Source: Candidatus Binatus soli (GTDB taxonomy: Bacteria; Desulfobacterota; Binatia; Binatales; Binataceae). From it: a stretch of DNA of 19,392 nt. The stretch covers positions 1-19,392 of the forward strand of contig DLMJ01000003.1 of the NCBI GenBank assembly GCA_002479255.1, given 5' to 3'. Position 1 is the stretch's first letter. Each line of letters begins with the position of its first letter. Of the stretch, positions 1-7,470 are shown piece after piece. The translations under genes and the position numbers were made by a program. The notes beneath the pieces are model-generated. The model saw only the letters and a list, made by a program, of their open reading frames with translations. It did no database searches and had not been told where the DNA came from.

Positions 1-19
1 CCACCTGTGCAGAGGTTCC
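1..19 (-). mobile_element. Partial insertion-sequence end (IS5-like terminal inverted repeat), left edge
   Basis: Read on the minus strand this edge begins GGAACCTCTGCA and runs out of the window. It abuts CTAG at 20-23. The same 12-base start, also next to CTAG, occurs in the opposite orientation at the right edge. A GGAA-start terminus with a CTAG target is reminiscent of the IS5 subgroup. That family assignment is inference, since no transposase is in the window. Confidence 0.5.
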
Positions 20-118
20 CTAGTGTCCTGAGTTAAAGATTCGCAGCATATGTTTCGGCAGAAATGTCAGGAATCGCAAGGCTCTGTTTATCATCGAACT
101 TCCAACTCAGGGCACTAG
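20..118. repeat. 91-bp CTAG-bounded direct repeat, copy 1 (MITE-like)
   Basis: The core at 24-114 is 91 bp and is bounded by CTAG at 20-23 and 115-118. Its ends, TGTCCTGAGTT and AACTCAGGGCA, are imperfect inverted repeats (10 of 11 pair). A second 91-bp copy lies at 1126-1216 in the same orientation with 84 of 91 bases identical. Short length, terminal inverted repeats, a possible 4-bp CTAG duplication and no coding capacity fit a MITE or solo IS-derived element. Because CTAG is itself a palindrome, it could be the outer end of the element or the target duplication. Confidence 0.75.
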
Positions 119-132
119 GGAGAGATGTCAAA

Positions 133-1125
133 GTGGCAACGGAATTCAAAGGCGAAATCTGGAAGATTGAGAGCCACCGGGTTGGACGGCTCGAAGCCTT
201 CAGAAGCGAGTATCAGATGGAAGCCTTCCTGATGAACAACCCGGGACTTATCGGCTGCGGAGCACTTGAGGAAGAAGAGGAGCAGCCGCTGCGACTACGC
301 CAGCAGGTATCCACGAAAAAAGGGACGGGAATTGCTGGGCGCATTGACCTTATCGGGCTCGCTGCGGATGATACCGGCGCGCAAGCCTTCAAGATCTTCG
401 AACTGAAAAATGGGAAGGCGGACAAAGCGGCTGTCGAACAACTGAACAATTATCTAACGGGATGGCGCAGTGACAACGACGCCCTCCATGAAGCCAAGCG
501 ATTCCTCCTTCAGTTTGTTGCCGAAGAGAAGGCCGACCAACTGTTGAAAAGCCCACAGGGTGTGTTGATCGCTCCTGAGTTTGATCCGGAGGCCATCACA
601 GAAGCAAGTAGTCTGAAAATTGACGCTGTGCGTCTGACAAGGTTCCGGGCTCCGTCGAACGGATATTACGTCATCATCGAGAACGTTGTCGGCCACGCCG
701 CGAAGCCCATGAAATACTCGTGGGCGGACCTCGGTATCGCACCCGGTGACCGTCTACGTTTCGAGGCAGGGGCGGAATCGCTAGTGGCGCGACCCGACCC
801 GGCTGGAATCGAAAACCGAAGCAGCAAGGGTCTCATCTTTGAAAAAACAAGCGCTGAATCGCTGCTTCAACGAAAAAGGGAACTCATTGATTTCGCCAAG
901 AGGAGTGCAGGGGAGAAAGAGGCCCGCCGCGTAGAGATGTACATCGAGCAAATCGAGGCCAAGCCCCAGGCGCCCATACCCATTTCCTACGCTACTGAGC
1001 TGGGCTTCTTTTACTGTAAGATTACAGGCGCGGGCTATTTTACCAATCCGAGTCAGTACTGGCGCGTCGAGAGGACAGGTCGGACGATAGCCGACATGGG
1101 CGGCGCGTCCGAGAACGAAGACTAG
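133..1125 (+). CDS. PD-(D/E)XK nuclease, NucS/DUF91-like, with extra C-terminal domain
   Basis: Probable DNA endonuclease of 330 aa. The N-terminal half has the expected signature: Glu30 in EAFLMNNP, Asp72 in GRIDLIG, Glu90 and Lys92 in FELKNGK, then Gln103 in QLNNYL. These match the metal-binding D...ExK core and trailing Gln helix of NucS/DUF91-type nucleases. Around residues 191-225 a stretch with WADLGIAPGDRLRFE resembles DUF4357/RAMA-type modules found in restriction and defence proteins (weak). An ATG at 64 would extend the frame, but it lies inside repeat copy 1. GTG 133 has AGGGAGAG about 8 nt upstream and starts outside the repeat, so I prefer it. The stop codon TAG is supplied by the CTAG that opens repeat copy 2. 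The gene stands alone, is less GC-rich than its neighbours by eye, and is bracketed by direct repeats, so it was probably acquired. Target and role (repair or defence) are unknown. Confidence 0.75.
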   Translation: MATEFKGEIWKIESHRVGRLEAFRSEYQMEAFLMNNPGLIGCGALEEEEEQPLRLRQQVSTKKGTGIAGRIDLIGLAADDTGAQAFKIFELKNGKADKAAVEQLNNYLTGWRSDNDALHEAKRFLLQFVAEEKADQLLKSPQGVLIAPEFDPEAITEASSLKIDAVRLTRFRAPSNGYYVIIENVVGHAAKPMKYSWADLGIAPGDRLRFEAGAESLVARPDPAGIENRSSKGLIFEKTSAESLLQRKRELIDFAKRSAGEKEARRVEMYIEQIEAKPQAPIPISYATELGFFYCKITGAGYFTNPSQYWRVERTGRTIADMGGASENED

Positions 1126-1220
1126 TGTCCTGAGTTAGAGATTCGCAGCATATGTTTCGGCAGAAACGTGAGGAATCGCAAGGCTTTGTTTATCATCGAA
1201 CTTCAAACTCAGGCCGCTAG
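1122..1220. repeat. 91-bp CTAG-bounded direct repeat, copy 2 (MITE-like)
   Basis: The core at 1126-1216 is 91 bp, bounded by CTAG at 1122-1125 and 1217-1220. It differs from copy 1 at seven positions with no indels. It contains a small perfect hairpin, GTTTC-GGCA-GAAAC. In copy 1 the same hairpin has one wobble pair. It lies about 50 bp upstream of the acyl-CoA ligase start, so it forms part of the upstream region of that operon. Confidence 0.75.
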
Positions 1221-1270
1221 CACGGCGGCGCGGTGAAGAGGCGATCGGCGGCAAGCGAGGTTTCGCTCAA

Positions 1271-2860
1271 ATGGAAACGGCCCGGCCCACATTTAATTCT
1301 CCAGCTTCGGTGCTGTCCGAGCGCGCACAGTCTCAAGGCGACAAGGTCATCCTCCTTTTCGAGAAACAGCGCATCACTTACGCCCAGTTGAACGAGCGCG
1401 TAAACCGCGTCGCGGGGGGACTGCTTGGCCTCGGCGTCGCACCCAAAGAGGGTGTGGCGATTATGATGCCCAACCGGCCCGAGTTTCTGTACGTTTTCTT
1501 CGCCACGCAGAAACTTGGGACCTGCGCGGTCCCGGTCAATATTGCGCTAAAGGGCGAGGGCCTCGCCTACCTCCTCAATCACTCCGAGGCGCGCTCGATC
1601 GTCATCGCGTGGGACCTGCTCGAAAACCTGGCGGCGATTCGACCCAGCCTCGCCGCCGCGATCCGCGTGATTGTGGACGCCACCGAAGCGCCGCCCGGCT
1701 TTCAGCTGCCTGCCGGCGCGGTCGCACTCGACGCACTAATGAAGGCGGCGCCCGCGCCGGTGGCGACCGCCGAGCCCGCGGTCGAGATCGATCCGGAGGC
1801 GCCCGCCGTGATGATGTACACTTCGGGCACGACGGGCCTGCCCAAGGCCGTGGTGATGCGCTACCGGGCGTTGGGCGGACCGATGCTGGATTTCGGGGCG
1901 TTTTATCGCGATGACGATGTCCTCTATACCTGCCTGCCGCTGTTCCATGCCAACGCACTCTTCCTGACCGCGGTCAGGGCGCTTGTCAGCGGACGCACGC
2001 TGGCGCTTTCGCGGCGATTTAGCGCCAGCCGTTTCTGGGATGAGATCCGCCACTACGGCGCGACCACCTTCAATGCGCTCGGCGCGATGATCCCGATCCT
2101 GCTCAAGCAGCCGCCGCGCCCCGACGACGCGGATAATCCCATCCGCCTCGTGATGAGCGCCGCGACGCCGGCGTGGGCATGGGAACAGTTCGAAAAGCGC
2201 TTCAACCTCGTCATCTGGGAGGGATACGGCGCGGTGGACGGGGGAGGATTCTCGCTCCTGAACCTCGGCACCTCCCCGAAGGGCTCGATGGGCAAGCCGC
2301 CGCCCGGCACCGAGGCGCGCGTGGTAGACGATCAGGACAAGGAAGTTCCCGCCGGCGAGGTTGGCGAACTGGTCTTCAAGGTTGACGATCCAGCGGCGCG
2401 GCGCGTCGAGTATCTGAAGAACCAGAAAAGCTCCGACGCCAAGGTGCGCAGCGGATGGTTCCATACCGGCGACCTCGCTTGGCGCGACCCGGAGGGCAAC
2501 TTCTACTTCGCGGACCGTAAGACCGATTCGATGCGCCGGCGCGGGGAAAACATTTCCTCGTACGAGGTCGAGAAGATCGTCAACCAGCATCCCGCCGTGC
2601 TTGAATGCGGCGCGTTCGGCGTGCCCTCCGACCTCGGCGAGGACGACGTGATGATTGCGGTCGTCTTCAAGCCCGGCCAAAGCGCCACGCCCCAGGAGTT
2701 GGCCCGCTTCTGCTCGGAGCGGATGGCGAGCTTCATGGTGCCGCGCTATTTCGACTTCCGCGAAAATCTGCCAAAGACCGAAACCCACCGGGTTCAGAAG
2801 GCGCAACTAAAGCAGCAGGGCATCACCCCGACCACCTGGGACCGGGACAAGGGCGCCTAG
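1271..2860 (+). CDS. AMP-dependent acyl-CoA ligase (ANL superfamily, CaiC-like)
   Basis: Activates a carboxylic acid to its CoA thioester through an acyl-adenylate. The protein is 529 aa, normal for the family. The phosphate-binding motif YTSGTTGLPKAV is at about 183-194. The A7 region GWFHTGD is at 395-401 and the hinge region begins at Asp415 (DRKTDSMRRRGENIS). The C-terminal A10 motif reads PKTETHRVQK at 501-510, so Arg507 sits where the adenylation Lys of the usual TGK motif would be. I recall that some CaiC-like ligases have a similar form. The A5 region GYGAVDGGG lacks the common Thr-Glu. A GCGAGG ribosome site lies about 10 nt before the ATG. It is the first gene of a three-gene operon with a nitroreductase and an acyl-CoA dehydrogenase, so it probably commits the substrate to CoA-dependent catabolism. 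The substrate cannot be read from the sequence. Confidence 0.88.
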   Translation: METARPTFNSPASVLSERAQSQGDKVILLFEKQRITYAQLNERVNRVAGGLLGLGVAPKEGVAIMMPNRPEFLYVFFATQKLGTCAVPVNIALKGEGLAYLLNHSEARSIVIAWDLLENLAAIRPSLAAAIRVIVDATEAPPGFQLPAGAVALDALMKAAPAPVATAEPAVEIDPEAPAVMMYTSGTTGLPKAVVMRYRALGGPMLDFGAFYRDDDVLYTCLPLFHANALFLTAVRALVSGRTLALSRRFSASRFWDEIRHYGATTFNALGAMIPILLKQPPRPDDADNPIRLVMSAATPAWAWEQFEKRFNLVIWEGYGAVDGGGFSLLNLGTSPKGSMGKPPPGTEARVVDDQDKEVPAGEVGELVFKVDDPAARRVEYLKNQKSSDAKVRSGWFHTGDLAWRDPEGNFYFADRKTDSMRRRGENISSYEVEKIVNQHPAVLECGAFGVPSDLGEDDVMIAVVFKPGQSATPQELARFCSERMASFMVPRYFDFRENLPKTETHRVQKAQLKQQGITPTTWDRDKGA

Positions 2861-2904
2861 GTGGACAGTGGACACAACAAATTGAGGAGCTGAGTAAAAC
2901 ACGC

Positions 2905-3747
2905 ATGGAACTCAAGGAAGCTATCGGCATCAGACGCACCATCCGTTTCTACAACCCGTACAGGCCGGTCGAGCGCGAGAAGATCCAGAAGATGCTCGAG
3001 GCCGCGCGGCTCACCTCGTTTTGGGGCAATGTGCAGGCGCTGCGCGCGGTCGTGATGTTCCGCGATTCCTCCCCGCCGGAAAATTGGGCGGCGCTCGTCG
3101 CCCCGCTCGGAACCAGTCAGTTAAAGCACTGCCCGGCAGTGATCCTCTGGTACTGGGTGGAAGAGGCGATCTTCGACCGCAAGACCGGCCACCTGACCCA
3201 GGGCGAGCGGCTCCATGAACTGGTCGCGGCGCGCGTGATGGGCGTGGACGAGGCCGCAGAGCACAAGGCGCTCGATCAGTTGTTGATTCCCTACTTCCGC
3301 ATGAACGCCGAAGACATGCTCAAATCCGGACTTACCGAGATGGATTGCGGACAGGCGATCGCCCAGGCCACCCTGGTCGCCTACGAGGAGGGCCTCGGCA
3401 CCTGCTGCATCGGCACCGGAGAGCTCGGGGGCGTGCGCGAGCGCAAGATGCGCAAGGCGTTCAATCTTCCCGACAGCGCTCATCTGCTGGTCGTGATGAG
3501 CGTCGGCTATCCGCTCGAGAGCCGCGAAGCGGGCGGCCAGCGGCCCAAGCTGCCCTTCGAACAACTGTTCTTCATCAACCAGCACGGCAAACCATTCGAG
3601 CGCGATCCCAAGGTGGTCGAGGAACTCAAGCGCGACAAGATGATCCAGGCGCCCGCTCCGCTGCCATGGCGCCAGCAGGAACTCGAATTCGTCCATAAGG
3701 CGCTGGATATACCGACGAGCTTCATCCCTGCGGGTGGCAGTTCATAG
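2905..3747 (+). CDS. Nitroreductase-family flavoprotein (paralogue 1)
   Basis: Predicted FMN-dependent oxidoreductase of 280 aa. It opens with the family signature RRTIRFY near residue 10 and VEREKIQKMLEAAR, and has EMDCGQAIAQATLVAYEEGLGTC in mid-protein, typical of the nitroreductase fold. The end carries GKPF..DPKV....K..KMIQAPAPLPWR, a tail repeated in the paralogue at 14635-15423. The frame is open much further upstream, but that part is antisense-like overlap with the ligase. ATG 2905 gives a family-like N-terminus 44 bp after the ligase stop, and GAGGAG lies about 15 nt upstream. It lies between a CoA ligase and an acyl-CoA dehydrogenase, so a CoA-ester substrate or an electron-transfer role is more likely than nitro-compound reduction. 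The actual reaction is unknown. Confidence 0.8.
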   Translation: MELKEAIGIRRTIRFYNPYRPVEREKIQKMLEAARLTSFWGNVQALRAVVMFRDSSPPENWAALVAPLGTSQLKHCPAVILWYWVEEAIFDRKTGHLTQGERLHELVAARVMGVDEAAEHKALDQLLIPYFRMNAEDMLKSGLTEMDCGQAIAQATLVAYEEGLGTCCIGTGELGGVRERKMRKAFNLPDSAHLLVVMSVGYPLESREAGGQRPKLPFEQLFFINQHGKPFERDPKVVEELKRDKMIQAPAPLPWRQQELEFVHKALDIPTSFIPAGGSS

Positions 3748-3774
3748 CCGGTAGCAGGCTGCGGGAGGTTGGCA

Positions 3775-5025
3775 ATGGACGCTTACGTGGAAATCGACCG
3801 TAATATTCCCGCGGACCTTTGCGCGCTGAGGGACAACGTCCACCGCTTTGCCAAAGAAGTGCTGCGGCCCGCCGCAACGGAACTCGACCGCCTGCCCGAC
3901 CCACAGGATGTCATCGCGCCCGGCTCTCCGCTGTGGACCTTCATGCGCCGGGCGTTTGCGCTTGGCTATCACATCGCCTCCTTCCCCGAAGCAATCGGCG
4001 GGCTCGGCCTTCACGGGCTTGGGATGCAGATCTTTCTGGAGGAGCTCGGATGGGGCGGCGCCGACCTCGCGATCAGCCTCGGCGTCGCGGGCGCTCCATT
4101 TGGTGCGCTGGCGATGAGCGGAAACTCCGAACTTATCGACGCTTTCGTCAAGCCCTACATCGCCGACCGTGACGCCCGCTTTATCGGATCATGGCCCGTG
4201 ACCGAGCCGAATCACGGTTCGGATTGGGCGATGTTCCTTGCGAGTGAAGGTGAAGCAAACCCCGCCGGACGCGCCACCATCCGGCGCGACGGCGATTCCT
4301 ACGTGGTCCACGGCCAGAAGGCGGCGTGGGTTTCCAACGGCACGATTTCGACACACGGAATCGTGTACCTGATGGCGCCGGCGGTAAGCGGCCAGCCGGC
4401 CGGGGGCGTGGTCGCGTTCATTCCATTCGACCTGCCGGGCGTCTCCAAGGGAAAACCGCTCAACAAGATCGGCCAGCGGGCGCTCAACCAGGGCGAGATC
4501 TTTTTCGACAACGTGCGCATCCCGGACCGCTACGTGCTCGCCACACCCGAGGCCTTCCCGATAGTGGCGGCGATTACGCTGACCAACGCGAACAGCACAA
4601 TGGCCGCCGTTTTCACCGGCGTTGCGCGCGCCGCCTTCGAGGCCGCGCTGGACTACTCAAAGCAGCGCATCCAGGGCGGCAAGCTGATCTGCCAGCATCA
4701 GCTCGTCCAGAAGCGGCTGTTCGACATGTTCACCCGCGTCGAGGCATGCCGCGCGCTGTCGCGCGCCGTGATGATACACAACGATCCCCCGCCTGCAATT
4801 GACCTCGAGTATGCGATCGCGGCCAAGACCTTCTGCACCCAGGCCTCGTTCGAGGTCGCTTCCGACGCGCTGCAGATCTTCGGCGGCAACGGGCTCAGCC
4901 GCGAGTACCCGATCGAGAAGATCTTCCGTGACGCGCGCGCGTCGCTGATCGAGGACGGCACCAACGATGTCCTGAGCTTGACTGGCGCACAGCGGATCCT
5001 GGATCGCACCGCAGCGCCGATCTGA
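3775..5025 (+). CDS. Acyl-CoA dehydrogenase
   Basis: FAD enzyme that introduces an alpha,beta double bond into an acyl-CoA. It is 416 aa. Recognisable parts are the FAD/substrate segment GSWPVTEPNHGSDWA, HGQKAAWVSNG, NKIGQRALNQGEIFFDNVRIP and the C-terminal IFGGNGLSREYPIEKIFRDAR. After that the family normally has an IYEGT-type motif carrying the catalytic Glu. Here it reads IEDGTN, with Asp394 at the aligned position and Glu393 just before it. ATG 3775 has GGGAGG with a 6-nt spacer. A TTG six bases earlier overlaps that site and is less likely. It follows the nitroreductase by 27 bp and ends the operon. The substrate is unknown, and the altered base suggests something other than ordinary straight-chain acyl-CoA. 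Confidence 0.88.
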   Translation: MDAYVEIDRNIPADLCALRDNVHRFAKEVLRPAATELDRLPDPQDVIAPGSPLWTFMRRAFALGYHIASFPEAIGGLGLHGLGMQIFLEELGWGGADLAISLGVAGAPFGALAMSGNSELIDAFVKPYIADRDARFIGSWPVTEPNHGSDWAMFLASEGEANPAGRATIRRDGDSYVVHGQKAAWVSNGTISTHGIVYLMAPAVSGQPAGGVVAFIPFDLPGVSKGKPLNKIGQRALNQGEIFFDNVRIPDRYVLATPEAFPIVAAITLTNANSTMAAVFTGVARAAFEAALDYSKQRIQGGKLICQHQLVQKRLFDMFTRVEACRALSRAVMIHNDPPPAIDLEYAIAAKTFCTQASFEVASDALQIFGGNGLSREYPIEKIFRDARASLIEDGTNDVLSLTGAQRILDRTAAPI

Positions 5026-5037
5026 CTCTGCCGCTGG

Positions 5038-5056
5038 CGCGCGTGCGTAACGCGCG
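5038..5056 (+). terminator. Possible terminator hairpin after the acyl-CoA dehydrogenase
   Basis: CGCGCGT at 5038-5044 and ACGCGCG at 5050-5056 form a perfect 7-bp stem with a 5-nt loop, 12 bp after the stop codon. A short T run (AAGTTTTG) follows at about 5061. The T tract is short and offset, so termination is plausible but not certain. Confidence 0.45.
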
Positions 5057-5219
5057 GGTCAAGTTTTGCGGAGCCACAGGCAACGCAGAATTGATTGCTT
5101 CGATAAATTTCCTTCATCACGCCGTTACTTCACCTTGCTAGCTTCGCACCGCTCGCCGCCGGGTGCCGAAGCCCCGGTGTTTTCAACGCTTGTTTTTGAG
5201 GAGGCATCAGCAAACGCAT

Positions 5220-6044
5220 ATGTCCAAAACCGTCCTTTCCTATTTCCTTTATTCCGTGGGCATCCTGTTTCGCGAAGGGACGGAGGCGATGCTCGTGATC
5301 GTCGCCTTAACAGCCGCCACCCGCGAGCCGGGCCGCCACACCCACCCGCGCGACATCTACGCCGGCGCCGCCGCGGCGATCGTCGCCAGCATCCTGCTCG
5401 CCGTCGCGGTCAACTATCTGATCAGCGACGACGCCAGCGACACGCTCGAGGGCGTCTTTCAACTGTTTGCCGCCGCGACGCTCCTCTATGTCATCTCGCG
5501 GCTGATCGCGAACAGCCAATCCGAGCGCTCGAGCAGGTTCATCCGCGCCAAGCTCCGCAACGCGGAGCGGATCGGCCTGCCGGCCCTGGCATTGGGGCTG
5601 ACCGCCTTTCTGGCCGTGATGCGCAAAGGGGCTGACACGATAGTTTCCTTGCAGGCGCTTTCGGCGGGCGCGGCCGCGGGCGCCGAACACTATGCGGTCG
5701 CCGCCGGGATCGCCGCCGCGGCGTTCGCGCTGGCCGCCCTTTTCGTCATAATCGAATGGAGCGCGGGCAAGATTGCGTTCCCGATTGTCTGCAAGACGGC
5801 GGCGGTGATGCTCTACGCGATGGCGGTGATCTTCATCGGCCAGGGCGTCGCGAGCCTGCAGGAGGCCGATTGGGTTGCGGCAACCTTCGTCGATTACGTC
5901 CCGACGCTCCCGGCGCTGGGAATTTTCCCGACCGTGCAAACGCTCGGCGCACAGGCGACCCTGCTGCTTGCCGCCACCGCGCTGTTCGTTCCGCGCTACG
6001 CGGCCGCCCGCGCCGCCGAGCGCGCCGCAATCGCCGCGGATTAA
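5220..6044 (+). CDS. FTR1-like iron permease family membrane protein with altered second motif
   Basis: Polytopic inner-membrane protein of 274 aa with about seven hydrophobic segments. The first helix carries R18-E19-G20-T21-E22 (REGTE), the FTR1/EfeU REXXE motif used for ferric iron in that family. The second motif, expected as REGAE-like in a later helix, reads R135-K136-G137-A138-D139 in FLAVMRKGADTIVSLQAL, so one Glu is Lys and the other is Asp. The end is Ala-rich and charged, probably cytoplasmic. ATG 5220 begins MSKTVLSYF directly before the first helix. GAGGAGG lies about 15 nt upstream, a long spacing. The frame is open upstream but Arg-rich and unlike a permease. No EfeO/EfeB partners are adjacent. 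It may transport iron with changed selectivity or have drifted in function. Confidence 0.75.
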   Translation: MSKTVLSYFLYSVGILFREGTEAMLVIVALTAATREPGRHTHPRDIYAGAAAAIVASILLAVAVNYLISDDASDTLEGVFQLFAAATLLYVISRLIANSQSERSSRFIRAKLRNAERIGLPALALGLTAFLAVMRKGADTIVSLQALSAGAAAGAEHYAVAAGIAAAAFALAALFVIIEWSAGKIAFPIVCKTAAVMLYAMAVIFIGQGVASLQEADWVAATFVDYVPTLPALGIFPTVQTLGAQATLLLAATALFVPRYAAARAAERAAIAAD

Positions 6045-6206
6045 ACGTTCCCTTATAGGACTCAGCCCCGAGCAAACGGCGCTTCGATTTTTCGCTGCAA
6101 AAGTGCTAGGCCTCTAGCTTTGAGATCGAGTTTCACAGCTCCGTTGTCGAGGAGTTTGAATGTGGATCCGATCGTCACGCCGACACACGGCCTCAAAGGA
6201 GCGCCA

Positions 6207-6809
6207 ATGATAGTTGCCGAGCTGATGACCCCGAAGCCTGTGACTGTCGCGCCGAATGACACGCTGGAAGCAGCACATGAGAGGATGGAAGCCGGCCGGT
6301 TCCGACAGGTTCCGGTGGTGGATGGGGAAAAACTGGTCGGTATTCTGACCGACCGTGACATACGCCAGCACATCGGGCAGCTGGCTCACACGCGGGTCGA
6401 TGCGGTCATGAGCGCGCATCCATTTTCGGTCCGTCCTTCCACGCCGGTCGAGAAAGCCGCTCACCTGCTTATAGCAAACAAGATCGGCAGTCTTCCGGTG
6501 GTCGAGGATGGCAAGATGGTCGGCATCATAACCGCCAGCGATATGCTGCGGGCGCTCGCGGCCGTACTCGGAGATGCTTCCGAGGACAGTTCCAGAATTG
6601 ATCTCGATCTGGAGGGCTCCGGAGAGATAGAGGCCGCAACCAACCTCGTCCGGACGATTTGTCCTCTGCTCGGTGTCGGGACGTACCAGCGAAAGCGAAA
6701 TCAGCCGGGACGTGAGATTCTGTACGTGCTGGTTCCTTCGGCAAGCGGGCAACGCGTGGCACACGCGTTGAAGGAGTACGGCTTCAAGGTCCTCGCCGCC
6801 CATTTCTGA
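6207..6809 (+). CDS. Tandem CBS-domain protein with ACT-like C-terminus (AcuB-like)
   Basis: Probable cytoplasmic nucleotide-sensing regulator of 200 aa. CBS domain 1 covers about residues 1-56 (starts MIVAELMTPKPVTV, ends GILTDRDIRQHI). CBS domain 2 covers about 66-118 (VMSAHPFSVRPSTPVEKA to GIITASDMLRAL). Residues 130-200 form an ACT-like segment that ends in ALKEYGFKVL, as in AcuB-type proteins. CBS pairs generally bind adenine nucleotides such as AMP or ATP, and the ligand here is not known. ATG 6207 has AAAGGAG 5-6 nt upstream. A longer frame from 6120 exists but lacks such a site and adds unrelated residues. The next gene starts one base after the stop, which suggests translational coupling to the nicotinamidase. 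Confidence 0.82.
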   Translation: MIVAELMTPKPVTVAPNDTLEAAHERMEAGRFRQVPVVDGEKLVGILTDRDIRQHIGQLAHTRVDAVMSAHPFSVRPSTPVEKAAHLLIANKIGSLPVVEDGKMVGIITASDMLRALAAVLGDASEDSSRIDLDLEGSGEIEAATNLVRTICPLLGVGTYQRKRNQPGREILYVLVPSASGQRVAHALKEYGFKVLAAHF

Positions 6810-6810
6810 C

Positions 6811-7470
6811 ATGGCGATAACCCTGGACAAGGAGCGATCGGCTTTGCTGGTAGTCGACGTCCAGTCGGACTTCCTGCCAGGCGGTGCATTACCGGTTGGC
6901 GGTGGGGATGAGATCGTGTCGCCTATTGCGGATTTGATGGAAGCGGGCCTCTTCGAGTTGATTGTCGCAGCCCAGGATTGGCATCCGCCTGAACACGTCT
7001 CATTTGCAAGCAACCACCCGGGCCGGAGAGCCTTTGAAAGGATCGAACTGTACGGCCATGAGCAAATCCTTTGGCCCGATCACTGCGTGCAAGGGACAGC
7101 AGGCGCCGACCTGCACGCTGGGATGCCATGGGCGCGAGCGGTTGCGATCATTAGAAAGGCGACCAACGCGGCGATCGATTCGTATAGCGCGCTTCGCAAC
7201 AATTGGGATCCAAAAGGCAATCGGCCGCCGACCGGACTGGCAGGGTACTTGAAGAATCGCGGCGCCGAGCAAATTTTTATCTGCGGTCTCGCTCGCGACT
7301 TTTGCGTCAAGTGGACCGCCGAAGACGCTCTCCAGGAAGGGTTTCAGGTCAACGTGATCTGGGATCTTTGCCGGTCGCTCGAGCCGGATCGCGACGATCT
7401 GCTTCGCCGTGAGTTGTCTGCCGATGGAGTCCGGATCATGACCGTGCAAGATCTCCGCGATCGCAAATGA
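6811..7470 (+). CDS. pncA: Nicotinamidase (isochorismatase-like hydrolase)
   Basis: Converts nicotinamide to nicotinic acid for NAD salvage. It is 219 aa. The catalytic triad expected for PncA is present: Asp16 in VVDVQSDF, Lys116 in IIRKATN and Cys165 in GLARDFCVKWTA. The metal site is also visible: Asp56 and His58 in QDWHPPEHVSF and His91 in WPDHCVQGT. It begins one base after the CBS protein stop and has no clear ribosome site of its own, so it is probably translated by coupling. A nucleotide-sensing CBS protein next to an NAD-salvage enzyme may reflect control by energy or NAD status, but that is inference. Confidence 0.9.
   Translation: MAITLDKERSALLVVDVQSDFLPGGALPVGGGDEIVSPIADLMEAGLFELIVAAQDWHPPEHVSFASNHPGRRAFERIELYGHEQILWPDHCVQGTAGADLHAGMPWARAVAIIRKATNAAIDSYSALRNNWDPKGNRPPTGLAGYLKNRGAEQIFICGLARDFCVKWTAEDALQEGFQVNVIWDLCRSLEPDRDDLLRRELSADGVRIMTVQDLRDRK

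Noticed and set aside
1170..1216. TATCAT inside repeat copy 2 as an outward promoter for the ligase operon
   Set aside because: No acceptable -35 box lies 16-18 nt upstream, so promoter activity cannot be supported.
1149..1220. A 22-codon frame starting MFRQK within each 91-bp repeat and ending in the CTAG
   Set aside because: Most differences between the two copies change the amino acid, so there is no sign of selection on a peptide.
1736..2806. A 356-codon open frame on the minus strand opposite the acyl-CoA ligase
   Set aside because: The plus strand encodes a clear ligase with all core motifs. The antisense frame is a by-product of high-GC codon use and has no recognisable domain.
5307..5939. 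A 210-codon minus-strand frame inside the FTR1-like gene
   Set aside because: Very Arg/Gly-rich, opposite a convincing membrane protein gene, with no domain.
6114..7013. A 299-codon open frame on the minus strand across the CBS gene and the start of the nicotinamidase
   Set aside because: Both sense genes are well supported, and the antisense product shows no family motif or convincing start site.
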